Assembly (NCBI GenBank): GCA_964344965.1 | Contig: CAYFPJ010000002.1 | Location: 95,508 to 159,507, forward strand | Direction: 5' to 3' | From: UM-FILTER-37-12 sp964344965 | GTDB taxonomy: Bacteria; Patescibacteriota; Patescibacteriia; Magasanikbacterales; UBA922 | Length of the DNA: 64,000 bases | Shown: positions 24,760 through 34,023 of the stretch, one piece after another | Layout of the letters: every line of letters begins with the position of its first letter | Position numbering within the stretch: the first letter of the stretch is position 1 | Program-made: the position numbers and the translations under genes | Notes under the pieces: model-generated | The model's input: the letters and a program-made list of their open reading frames with translations, nothing else | What the model was told of the DNA's origin: nothing | The model's database searches: none

Positions 24760-26771
24760 GACAAAACACTTTCTACTGTTCCCTTCATCATGTCGTTAAA
24801 TACAATTCCTTTATCATTTGCTTCCTGGATGACCCTTTTTGCCTGCTCAATATCGCCAATGTCTCTATATACCAATATTAGTCTCCACCAACCTTCAGAA
24901 ATTTCTGAATAATTATCAATAGATTCTTTTATGATCTGGATCGCCTCTTCTGGTTTGTTGAGATGCAATTTCAACTGTGCCAATGTGTACTGTATTTGTT
25001 GTCTTTTGGGAGATTTTTTCAAAGCATCTTCCATTATCTCTTCTGCCTCATACAAAAAACTAACATCTTGTTTTATTTGTGCTCCTGCTTGAGCCAACTG
25101 AGATTGAGCCATATTTACTCGAATATCCAAAGGATGCAGAACTCTATTCTTGACAAGCTCCCCATAGGCCAGATCAAATAGATCTACAAACTGCCCACCT
25201 CTACCTTCTCTGGCGACATTTACAATAGGAGAAGTAACAGAACGTACAAAGTCGTTTCGTATATCATCTATGTGAGGAGAAGGAATGCTGGTGGTTTGTT
25301 TGTATAATTCTATAAAATCTTCACCTGTACTCAATGCTTTTATGGTATCCAAGACCTTCATATTTGCCCTGGCGGGATTGATATTCGTGGAATAAATTAA
25401 TAAACAAATCGTTAATAAAATAAAAGCATACATACCTCCAGAAACCTTTTTCTTATTGTTTGTGGTAATTTTTGGAACCGAAATATGCAAGGTCTGACTA
25501 TTAAGTAAAGCTAAAAAAAGAAAAAAATAAAGGTAGGAGGTAGGGTTTTCAAATACAAAAATATTATGGACAAAATGAGCGATTAAAAAAGCAGAACCAA
25601 CGCCAACCAAATGTGAATTTATTTGCCCTTTTTTAAACCCTGACCACAAAACAATAAAAGGTAGGAAAAACAAACCAAGATAAAACAACAACCCGATAAT
25701 CCCCTGGACAGCCAAAGTGTTCATCACAGAGCTGTGGGCATTGTCAAACCAAGTCTCTCCCCACCCATACTTCAAAAATTCTGGTCGATAATATTTGTTA
25801 AAGGCATAATAATAATTATTTGGCCCCCAGCCAAACAAAGGTTTTTCTTGCCATGCTTCTACTGCTATCCCCCAAGCCATCAGTCTAGTATTGGCAGTCC
25901 CTTCAGTAATGTCAATATTCATCACCTGCCCAACTAAAGGAATATTTTTTACAAAGCTGGTAGTTCGAAAAGCAAATAAAATGCCAATCACCACTACTCC
26001 AGATACGACCACAGACATGAGTACTTTTCTCAACTTGCTATTCTGTTTGAGAAATATAATATAAGAAATCAATAAACTTGCCAAACCAGCTGCCATTCCA
26101 AGCAAAGTACCTCTAGTCCCGCCGGCAAACACTCCCAAAAAACCCAATGCTCCCCCAACTACCGCATACCATTGCCAAAAACTAAACTTTTTTTCTTTCA
26201 CAGTCAACAGAAATCCTGCGAAAAACAAAAATAGTCCATATCCACTATAATAAATAGGATTTCCTAGGGTGGCAGAGACACGCACGTTGTTTCTATTCAA
26301 TAAAAACTCTGGATTCACAAACTTTTGCCATAACCCCATAATCATTACCAAGCTGCCGGCCAACAAAAACACCCTCAATAGCCACTTCCAGTCTCGCCAT
26401 TCGCGAACTATGGAAGTAATTACAAAATAATAAATCACATAATGAAATATGGTGAATAATCCCAACATCCTCTCGTGATTGTCCCAAAAACTCTTGTACC
26501 AATCCACGCCCACAAAAGTAGAAACAAAAAAGCTAATAAAGAACAGAGTTACGGCTAAGTTGGTTGGAGTCAATTTAATTTTGTATCTCTGCCAATCAGA
26601 TGATAAAAGTAAAAGATACCCCGCCAACATGAGCAACACCATAATCCTAAAAAACAGTACTTTAGGGAAGATAAATGGAAAAATAAAACTATTGGGTATG
26701 AGAATCAATGGCATCAAAAAAGTAAGGCCGACCAATATTTTTATAAATGATTCTATTTTTTTTTGTTTCAT
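24738..26771 (-). CDS. O-antigen ligase/polymerase family protein with C-terminal TPR
   Basis: 677 residues. Residues about 1-440 contain 10-12 membrane helices with the Wzy_C/O-antigen ligase signature: NTRLMAWGIAVEAWQEKPLFGWGPNNYYYAF and a following WFDNAHSSVMNTLAVQGIIG, with Arg and His positions typical of the periplasmic catalytic loop. Residues about 545-670 form TPR-like helices (KRQQIQYTLAQLKLHLNKPEEAIQII). The family joins or polymerises lipid-linked glycans on the outer face of the membrane. It is followed upstream by a second protein of identical architecture and then a TPR protein, and these appear co-transcribed. Which glycan or glycoprotein acceptor it uses is unknown; protein glycosylation (PglL-like) is as possible as polysaccharide ligation. 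Confidence 0.85.
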   Translation of the reverse strand: MKQKKIESFIKILVGLTFLMPLILIPNSFIFPFIFPKVLFFRIMVLLMLAGYLLLLSSDWQRYKIKLTPTNLAVTLFFISFFVSTFVGVDWYKSFWDNHERMLGLFTIFHYVIYYFVITSIVREWRDWKWLLRVFLLAGSLVMIMGLWQKFVNPEFLLNRNNVRVSATLGNPIYYSGYGLFLFFAGFLLTVKEKKFSFWQWYAVVGGALGFLGVFAGGTRGTLLGMAAGLASLLISYIIFLKQNSKLRKVLMSVVVSGVVVIGILFAFRTTSFVKNIPLVGQVMNIDITEGTANTRLMAWGIAVEAWQEKPLFGWGPNNYYYAFNKYYRPEFLKYGWGETWFDNAHSSVMNTLAVQGIIGLLFYLGLFFLPFIVLWSGFKKGQINSHLVGVGSAFLIAHFVHNIFVFENPTSYLYFFLFLALLNSQTLHISVPKITTNNKKKVSGGMYAFILLTICLLIYSTNINPARANMKVLDTIKALSTGEDFIELYKQTTSIPSPHIDDIRNDFVRSVTSPIVNVAREGRGGQFVDLFDLAYGELVKNRVLHPLDIRVNMAQSQLAQAGAQIKQDVSFLYEAEEIMEDALKKSPKRQQIQYTLAQLKLHLNKPEEAIQIIKESIDNYSEISEGWWRLILVYRDIGDIEQAKRVIQEANDKGIVFNDMMKGTVESVLSHDSSEE

Positions 26772-26784
26772 AATAAATATAATC

Positions 26785-28959
26785 TTATAAACCTTGAATA
26801 AACTTATCTACTTCTTCTGTTAAAGATGAATCCAAATCAACAGCCATCTCAGCCCATTTGACAGCCTCTTTATCATCTCCAGAATTTTTATAACCAATTG
26901 CAATACTATAATAATTGTGCGGATCTTCTGGTTTTAACTTATCTATTCTAAAAAGAATATCCAGATAAGCATTCCACTCTCCTCTATTGAATAATATTGT
27001 AGTAAATTCTTCAAGCAATTTGACGCTCATCTCTTTGCCAAATTTTTCTGCTTTATCAAGACTTACCTTTATTTGACCAGCGTCTCCCTTTCTCGCTTGC
27101 ATCTGAGCTAATTTCAAATATATATCTTTTTGTCGTACACCCAATTCCAGAGCTTCATTAAGTGTATCTTCAGCCAAGGCATAATCTCCTTTAAAAAAAT
27201 GTCCTTGAGATAAAGCATAATATATATCTACACGATTTGGCGTATGTAGTTGGGCCTGATACAGCAAATCCATAGATTTGTCTAGATAATCCAAGCCCCC
27301 ATATACTGATCCAATCTGGTACAACTTTGCCAAGTTGATATACAATCTTGAATAATCATTGAAATCTCCAAAAGACTTGTTATAAACATCGCTAATAAGA
27401 TCAAAATATCTTTTTATTTGTACAGAGGTATAAAAATCCTGATTTCTTGATCCAGAAAACATTTCTTGAGTCTTGCGAACCATGGATGAGGCCAGCACAT
27501 CACGACTGTGCAAGAGTGATTTGTTAGCTTCGACAAAAAGATTGGTTGTCTCACTGATGTTAGCTTTATTGGTATTGAAGGCTAAAATAATCTTGTATGC
27601 TGGAGGAATAGTACGAGAATAGACAAAAATACTGACAATCAACAATCCCGCGCAGACAAAAATAGACAAGAGGAAAGAAAACTTCTTATTGAAGATGGCA
27701 CCATCATCTTCTCTTAGGAAAAACAAACCCAACATAAAAAAGAACAACAAACTCCCAACAAAAGAATCAAAAACAAACAAACTCTGTGTTATATAAGCAG
27801 TTAGTAATCCTATCAAAATTATGGTTTGAGACGACGTGTCTTTTGTTCTAATTTTTGATATCGTGACCCAAAATAATGCTATCAAAAATATCAGATAAGC
27901 TAATAATCCAATTACTCCGTGAGCTAATAATTCGTCAAAAAACTTATTATGTGAACTATCAAACCAATCTTCATCTAGCTGAAAATCATGATATTTGTCG
28001 AGAGGAATTCGAATGTTATTGGTCCCATGTCCTATCAATAATCTATCTTGAGCAGCCAGGTAACTCATCTTCCACAATAGCAATCTAGATTTTGTTGTAT
28101 CTTCATTCCAGGTGATTTCGCTAATTCTTCTTAGGGTGGTGTTATTGCGAACCATGTTGGAATCTTTGAATAAAAAAATAGAAAGGACGCTGCAAAACAA
28201 AATTATAAGCAGCGCACCACTAGCTATTTTTATTTTCTTTTTTTTGTGTAATGTGACTAATGCAACAAGCATCACTATCAAGCCGACCATCAGACCAAGG
28301 AGCGCTCCTCTGGTAGCAGTAGAAAACAAAACTATCAAATCAAACAAAAAAATTGTAATATAAAAAATCCTCCATTTGAAATTTTTATTATTAAAAAATA
28401 AATATAGTACAAAAAATATATTTATCAGAAGATAAGTTGCCAAAAAAGCAGCATTGCCGAGGGTGGAGTGCGTCCGTACATCACCTGTTTGCAGTATCCA
28501 TCTCAAATCAACTCCGGATTGTTGCAATAATCCATAGACACTTACCAACAAGCTGACAATAACACTAAAATTCAATAGTTTGGTGTATTTCTTTTTAGAG
28601 TCATATACGCTCAAAAGCATCCATAGATAAAGTAAAAAATGCAAAGTAGCATAGATACCAACCATTCTCTCATAACCTCCCCAAAAACTGTGGCTAAAAT
28701 TGATACCAAGCAAGTCTAAGAAAAAACCAAGTAGTGTAATTCCTAAAAACAAGTATAGTAATTTACTTTTCTTGGGGTATAAATTTTTTTTAGTTACCAA
28801 AACCAAATAGCAGAGAAACAAGATGTCTACTAATATGAAGAAGAAGAAAGCCTTGGTGGTGACAAAAGGAAAAATCAAACTCTGACCCATTACAAGGGGT
28901 GTCAACAGGACAAGTGGTAATCCCCAATACAAAATTTTCTCTAACGCTCTATGCAGCAT
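26785..28959 (-). CDS. O-antigen ligase/polymerase family protein with C-terminal TPR (second copy)
   Basis: 724 residues with the same plan as its neighbour: about 11 membrane helices, a Wzy_C-type motif TTKSRLLLWKMSYLAAQDRLLIGHGTNN, then WFDSSHNKFFDELLAHGVIG, and a C-terminal TPR array (IYYALSQGHFFKGDYALAEDTLNEALELG and following units, ending with DDKEAVKWAEMAVDLDSS). The two proteins are clearly related but far from identical, so this is an old tandem duplication or two specialised enzymes. The start is 9 nt from the stop of the upstream TPR gene. The large soluble TPR domain probably recruits an acceptor or partner protein. Confidence 0.85.
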   Translation of the reverse strand: MLHRALEKILYWGLPLVLLTPLVMGQSLIFPFVTTKAFFFFILVDILFLCYLVLVTKKNLYPKKSKLLYLFLGITLLGFFLDLLGINFSHSFWGGYERMVGIYATLHFLLYLWMLLSVYDSKKKYTKLLNFSVIVSLLVSVYGLLQQSGVDLRWILQTGDVRTHSTLGNAAFLATYLLINIFFVLYLFFNNKNFKWRIFYITIFLFDLIVLFSTATRGALLGLMVGLIVMLVALVTLHKKKKIKIASGALLIILFCSVLSIFLFKDSNMVRNNTTLRRISEITWNEDTTKSRLLLWKMSYLAAQDRLLIGHGTNNIRIPLDKYHDFQLDEDWFDSSHNKFFDELLAHGVIGLLAYLIFLIALFWVTISKIRTKDTSSQTIILIGLLTAYITQSLFVFDSFVGSLLFFFMLGLFFLREDDGAIFNKKFSFLLSIFVCAGLLIVSIFVYSRTIPPAYKIILAFNTNKANISETTNLFVEANKSLLHSRDVLASSMVRKTQEMFSGSRNQDFYTSVQIKRYFDLISDVYNKSFGDFNDYSRLYINLAKLYQIGSVYGGLDYLDKSMDLLYQAQLHTPNRVDIYYALSQGHFFKGDYALAEDTLNEALELGVRQKDIYLKLAQMQARKGDAGQIKVSLDKAEKFGKEMSVKLLEEFTTILFNRGEWNAYLDILFRIDKLKPEDPHNYYSIAIGYKNSGDDKEAVKWAEMAVDLDSSLTEEVDKFIQGL

Positions 28960-28968
28960 ATTTTGTCA

Positions 28969-29646
28969 TTATTGCACGAGATGACCATACTCTTGTCTGT
29001 ACAATTCGTTGTCTGGATATAATTCTAGTAATTTTTCAATATATTCATTTCTGTCTTCTGGCTTATCAATATGATCATACAGCTTGATAAGATTAATCAT
29101 CAAGACAGCGTCATTGCCTGTGTTCTCTATACCTTGCTTCAAAATAGCTTCAGCATCATCTAATCGATCAAGTCTATACTGATACATCTTAGCCAGACGC
29201 AAATATATACTTGGTTCCATGGGACGGATCTGGATCGCCTTTTCATAATACTCTTCTGCCTTTTCATAATCTTCTAAGTGTTTTTCGTTTATGGTGGCTA
29301 TATTAAAGGGTGCAAAAAAATCAAGAGCTTCCAGCTCTATTGCTTTCTGATAAGACTCAATGGCTTTCTCATAATCTCCAACAAATTCATAAATACTTCC
29401 AATAGCTATCCATGTCCAGTTGTGATCTTTTTTTTCTTGATACAATTTTTTTCCTTCTATTATCTTTTCATCTAGACGTTCTATTTGGTGAGGCTCAAAA
29501 TCAGTAGGAGGTACGATATCAAAGACATATTCTGGATCATCCCACTTCGATACACTACTCTTGTTAGATAATAAATAAAAGACTACACCAAGAACAAAAA
29601 TTAAGAGAATTGAGATAATAATTTTCCATTTTTTATTGATATTCAT
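28969..29646 (-). CDS. Membrane-anchored TPR protein
   Basis: 225 residues: one N-terminal membrane segment (IIISILLIFVLGVVFYLL), a linker, then three to four tetratricopeptide repeats (WIAIGSIYEFVGDYEKAIESYQKAIELEA-type, followed by DYEKAEEYYEKAIQIRP and LDDAEAILKQGIENTG). TPRs form protein-binding superhelices, here outside the membrane. It is first in the operon with the two ligase-TPR proteins (9-nt and 13-nt gaps), so it may scaffold a surface-glycan ligation complex. No enzymatic residues are visible. Confidence 0.8.
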   Translation of the reverse strand: MNINKKWKIIISILLIFVLGVVFYLLSNKSSVSKWDDPEYVFDIVPPTDFEPHQIERLDEKIIEGKKLYQEKKDHNWTWIAIGSIYEFVGDYEKAIESYQKAIELEALDFFAPFNIATINEKHLEDYEKAEEYYEKAIQIRPMEPSIYLRLAKMYQYRLDRLDDAEAILKQGIENTGNDAVLMINLIKLYDHIDKPEDRNEYIEKLLELYPDNELYRQEYGHLVQ

Positions 29647-29721
29647 AGTCTATTTTTTAAAAATAAGTTATAAGAACCCATCCACAATCTCCACCTATTC
29701 TACTATAAAAATCAAAAAAAC

Positions 29722-29750
29722 AAAAGACCCTCCAGAGTGGAGGGTCTTTA
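29722..29750 (-). terminator. Terminator after the S-layer-like gene
   Basis: Hairpin AAAGACCCTCC / GGAGGGTCTTT with T-rich flanks on both strands, located just past the stop of the minus-strand gene that ends at 29773. Confidence 0.85.
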
Positions 29751-29772
29751 TCCGTTTCAAGAACTAATCTGA

Positions 29773-32700
29773 CTAGAAGGATACAGAAACACTAGTTCCA
29801 GTTGTAGAACCAATGGCTGATCCAGTTACTAGATAACCATTTGTCCAATCAGTTGTAGCAGTAGTGTGAACACTAGCACTCATGTCAGACCAGACAAAGT
29901 CACCATTGGCATCAGAACGAACATTTGAAGCTGATGACATGGCAGTAGTAACATCTGATCCTGGCGCAGCACTATCTCCGGCCATACCAACTGTGACAGA
30001 TGACCCGCTAGCAGCACCGGCAATTGATGCTCGTAGGACATAAGTACGTGGCGCACCTACACCAACGACAACCTCACCGCCTGAATAACCGTCGCTAGCA
30101 TTTGAACCATCCCAATCCTGACCATCAGTATACCAAGCGCTCACTTCTCCAGCAGCAGTCAACAAACTACCTGCAGTTTGGTTAACTCTCAGATCAGAAG
30201 CACCTGTAGTATCCCAAAGATAAATATTAGTTACACTGGCAGTAGATGTAGTGATATCAAATGCAAATTTGTTCAATGCAATATCATTATTTACTGCTGA
30301 TACTGTAAAGCTAAATAGATCTTCAGTCGTATTGGTAAGAGATGTATTGCCTGTATCGACCATATCTACTTTAGGATAACTCTTGTAGACATAGTGAGTT
30401 TTACCGGTTGGAGCAGATCCACTGCTTAGTTCCTTAGAGCTAGCAATACCAGTCAAGTCACCTTTGGCAGTAATATCACCGGCAGCAGCAATCTTATAAC
30501 CAACCTGATTACCAGCTGTACCATTTCCACTACCACCAATAGCAGCCAATGTACCTTTTAGGTAAATAGTTACACCATTGGTATCATCTTTGTCGACCAC
30601 AAAAGCATTGTCACTAAAGTTGACTTTAGGGAAAGTGCTAGTAGGAGTAGTCTTGGTACCAGCAATCATAGCACCGCTTTCATCTTCAAACCAAATGAAA
30701 TCATAGTCCTTGAAAGATGAAGAACTGGTATCGGTGACATTCTGTGTCAAGTATAGATAATCCAATTCAACGTCTTCAGTACTGGTAGAAGTGAACTTGA
30801 ATGCAGCCAAGTCTACATCTAGACCGGCAGCCATCAAACTAGCAGTCTGTGAGTCAGAAGCAAGTGAGACAAGAGTGTGTCCACCAGCAGTACCAACAGT
30901 CATCACACTAGCTTCAGCAGTGCTATAAGTCACTGTAGGAGTAGCACCAGTCAATTTACCCTGAGCAGTTACTGTGGATGTATCTCCGTCATCATTAGCT
31001 ACGCTATTTATATGGACTTGGAACAAATCATCGGCGCTTGTGCCAGCTGAAATATCAGCATAGATTTCCATAAGGACAGTAGTGCCCTTTGCTACTGTAA
31101 TTTGATCTTCAGTAGGTAGAGTTACGGTAATCCTTTCGTCACTACCGGCAGTAGAATCAGTACCATTTGCCACTGTACCTAGAGTACGATAAGAGCCATC
31201 TTCAGTATCATTGACCTTAAAGGTAATGTTTTGAAGCTGGTTGGCTTCAGCAGCTGTAGTAGTAACATTGATATGGAACGAACTAATATTGACATCTTCA
31301 GAAGAATCAGAGCCATCAAAACTAATTGTACTGAAAAGATGACCAGTCACACCAGCAGCCACTGTCTGTCCAGCTGGCAGTGAAAGAGTAGTCACTCCAA
31401 GTGTGCCAGCAGAAATTGTTTGTCTGTTGGCTGAAACATTAGCATTTGGGAAGGCATAAGTTCCCACTGTGATAGCATCACCAGTAGTGTCACCAGTAGC
31501 ATCTAGACCGGCGGAGTAAGAAAGATCCATGCCAAACTCGATCCAATCAGAAGCATCTCCATCACTATTCAATTTACCGACAAGAGTAATCTCATTGTCA
31601 CCTTCTGGGAGAGTGAAGGAGTCAGTGGTTGTCACTGCACCGACAGTCCCTGTATCTGTACTGGCAAAGGTACCAGTAAGAGCAGTACCATCTGAATCCA
31701 CCAATTTCATTTGAGTGAAGTCAGCTGGCTGCAGGCTACCTCCGTTGGTAGTCAGAAGAAGAGACAAAGAAGCAACAGTAATAGGCTCACCCTGTACTTT
31801 GAAGTTCCAAGAACCTAGTTCTAAGCCAGTAGTATCTTCTGGGATATTTTGAGCTTGGACAGTATTGGTCTTGCTAACATTCAAGGTACCACGAGAAATG
31901 ATAATTGTACGTCCTGAGTCGATAGCAGCAGATGGTGTAACATAAGCCTCGTTCAAGAGATCATAGGCAAAGATGTCATCTGCTTTCTTGATATCAAAAT
32001 CAAGAGTACGACCAGACCCGCCGACAATATCACCTCGCAAGAGGAAAGTCTCATTCTTACCATTGACAATAGTAGCGGCATCAACATCAGAAAGATCAAA
32101 GTAAACATAATTACTGACCATCTCTGAAGTAGCAACCACATTTCCATCTACCACCAATTCCAAATTTTCTACATCACCGTCGTCAGCATTACCCACGTTG
32201 TTGAATCTCATTGACTTGATGGCCAAATCGATATTATTGGCACTATCATTTTCAATTTTTACATTTAAGAGTTCGACATCATTGGTACCAACTTCTTCGG
32301 TCAAAGTACCGAGATCTGGATTTTCTGACACAATGGCCACACCAACAGTTACAGTAGAATTAAGTGTCATTGGATTACCTGTTATAGGTAAACTAGCATT
32401 GACATCAGCATCTGTGTCTACAGATACTAGAGATAATTTTGGCACTTCACCGCCATAATCGTTAAGAGAAGCGACCATTTTACCTACCAAGACCAATGAA
32501 ACTGTGGTATTAGCAGGCACTTCTACATCATTGGTGAAAGTAACTTGATGTTCAGAATTAATTGTCTTATAAGAAGAATTTAGTAGTGTTCCATCTTCTG
32601 TAAGAGCGTTAATTCCAGAAAAAGCAGCATCACTAGCTGGAGCACCAGCACGTTCTACTACAAATGAATCAATAGTTACATCTTCATCACCAGCAGTAAA

Positions 32701-33579
32701 GTTGATCTTGGTAAACTGATTATGAGTAGAATTCTCATAAACATAACCAGAATCTGGTGTATCAGCAGCAAGAGCAATAGTAACCTCTCCAGCTGCCACT
32801 TCCTCTTCATCATCACCTTCTTCTGGATCGTCATCAGCACTCATAGCACCCATCTGTGATGGGTCTTCTGTAATGCTAGCAGCAGTTACGGTAGTGTCAG
32901 CAGTATCTACTGAGTCAAATAGCTCATCAGATACTTCCATGACGTCACCAGCTAAGAAAGATGGAAGATCACCATCAACCATGTACTTCATTCCATCGAC
33001 AACGTGATAAGTCACATCATCTTTTGAAACGAGATGTCCGTCAGGCAGGACAGTACCATCCCAACCATCACCAAGATCAAAAAGACTGATGTAGTAGTCT
33101 GGTACGTCTATTACTTTACTAGCCCAGTTGTCTCCGAAGAGAGCTTTGGCAGCACCCTCATCAGCAAGATGGTGACGCATGTTTCCAGTACCAAGAGCAT
33201 ACACTTTTGGAGAAACTACAGTCTTCAAGAGGACACTTCCACCTGGACGTGGTGCGACAGCACTGTTTGGAGGGAAGAGATCATCAAGATCCGTACCTGC
33301 TGCAAGGGTCTTTAGGGCATCAAAATCGGCAAACCAAGTTTTGAATACCTTACCATGGAAGAAATACATTCTTTCCAGGTCAGCATTGACATAGTAAACG
33401 GCACTGTTGCCTTCCAGCTGGATCAAATCACCAGCTTCTACGTCTTCTGGTTCGACAGTGTCGACACCATATACGCTTCCAGCAGGGATAAGAGCAGAAA
33501 GACCAACACTCCAAGCAATAGTCATAAGAACTACTGACCATGTAAATGCTTTTTTTGTTAGTTTTATTGCATTAGTCAT
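29773..33579 (-). CDS. Giant S-layer-like surface protein
   Basis: About 1268 residues from the ATG at 33579 (an open extension of 17 codons upstream lies in a structured leader and looks untranslated). Signal sequence TKKAFTWSVVLMTIAWSVGLSALIPAGSVYG; then an N-terminal module (residues about 45-200) with repeated VYYVNADLERMYF / PKVYALGTGNMRHHL / VTYHVVDGMKYMV units, the same type of module as in the 19470 gene. The remainder is a chain of Ig-like beta domains rich in Thr, Ser, Asp, Val and Gly, with no Cys. This composition is that of CPR surface-layer proteins. Strong own terminator and a long leader fit an abundant product. Upstream lie a DUF5667 protein and an ECF sigma factor that probably control it. 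Confidence 0.8.
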   Translation of the reverse strand: MTNAIKLTKKAFTWSVVLMTIAWSVGLSALIPAGSVYGVDTVEPEDVEAGDLIQLEGNSAVYYVNADLERMYFFHGKVFKTWFADFDALKTLAAGTDLDDLFPPNSAVAPRPGGSVLLKTVVSPKVYALGTGNMRHHLADEGAAKALFGDNWASKVIDVPDYYISLFDLGDGWDGTVLPDGHLVSKDDVTYHVVDGMKYMVDGDLPSFLAGDVMEVSDELFDSVDTADTTVTAASITEDPSQMGAMSADDDPEEGDDEEEVAAGEVTIALAADTPDSGYVYENSTHNQFTKINFTAGDEDVTIDSFVVERAGAPASDAAFSGINALTEDGTLLNSSYKTINSEHQVTFTNDVEVPANTTVSLVLVGKMVASLNDYGGEVPKLSLVSVDTDADVNASLPITGNPMTLNSTVTVGVAIVSENPDLGTLTEEVGTNDVELLNVKIENDSANNIDLAIKSMRFNNVGNADDGDVENLELVVDGNVVATSEMVSNYVYFDLSDVDAATIVNGKNETFLLRGDIVGGSGRTLDFDIKKADDIFAYDLLNEAYVTPSAAIDSGRTIIISRGTLNVSKTNTVQAQNIPEDTTGLELGSWNFKVQGEPITVASLSLLLTTNGGSLQPADFTQMKLVDSDGTALTGTFASTDTGTVGAVTTTDSFTLPEGDNEITLVGKLNSDGDASDWIEFGMDLSYSAGLDATGDTTGDAITVGTYAFPNANVSANRQTISAGTLGVTTLSLPAGQTVAAGVTGHLFSTISFDGSDSSEDVNISSFHINVTTTAAEANQLQNITFKVNDTEDGSYRTLGTVANGTDSTAGSDERITVTLPTEDQITVAKGTTVLMEIYADISAGTSADDLFQVHINSVANDDGDTSTVTAQGKLTGATPTVTYSTAEASVMTVGTAGGHTLVSLASDSQTASLMAAGLDVDLAAFKFTSTSTEDVELDYLYLTQNVTDTSSSSFKDYDFIWFEDESGAMIAGTKTTPTSTFPKVNFSDNAFVVDKDDTNGVTIYLKGTLAAIGGSGNGTAGNQVGYKIAAAGDITAKGDLTGIASSKELSSGSAPTGKTHYVYKSYPKVDMVDTGNTSLTNTTEDLFSFTVSAVNNDIALNKFAFDITTSTASVTNIYLWDTTGASDLRVNQTAGSLLTAAGEVSAWYTDGQDWDGSNASDGYSGGEVVVGVGAPRTYVLRASIAGAASGSSVTVGMAGDSAAPGSDVTTAMSSASNVRSDANGDFVWSDMSASVHTTATTDWTNGYLVTGSAIGSTTGTSVSVSF

Positions 33580-34023
33580 AAATAAATATAAATTCCCTAC
33601 CCAATTGCGCCATGCTTCTTGGAGAACCAAGTCGGCAGGTCAACGAATAGGTACTTACTATACAAACACATAGCTACTCAGACGAGCATCGACCCTTTGC
33701 TATATGCGCGACTATCAAGGTGGCAACCCCGATGAGTCTACCATGATTTCTAGTAGCACTAGACAGTTCATGGTAATACTGTATGGCATGAGGTCTCTCA
33801 CTGACGAAAGAGTGAGAAACCCGTTGCCATACAGTAATTTTAGATAAATTACTCTTTTTCCACCACATTGCAGTGGACTGAGATAATCTGTGAGTTGTGA
33901 CAAAATCACAATTCTAGAGACTCTCGTCCCGATTGACATGAGCCAAAGCGAATGCTATCGGGACACCTTGTGTAAATATACACATCACCACCATGAATAA
34001 TATTCATGGCTATCATGTATTTA
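33580..34023 (-). promoter_or_regulatory. Structured 5' leader and probable ECF promoter of the S-layer-like gene
   Basis: This 444-nt gap holds no gene. On the minus strand an AAC-N16-CGTC element (CGTC complement at 33803-33806, AAC complement at 33823-33825) has the layout of an ECF sigma promoter and is identical in spacing to the one before the sigma gene. Several hairpins occur: arms of ACTGTATGGCA / TGCCATACAGT around 33777-33834, a GTCCCGAT...ATCGGGAC stem at 33926-33964, and CCATGAAT...ATTCATGG near 33992. A leader of about 215 nt would follow, as is common for stable S-layer mRNAs. Confidence 0.5.
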
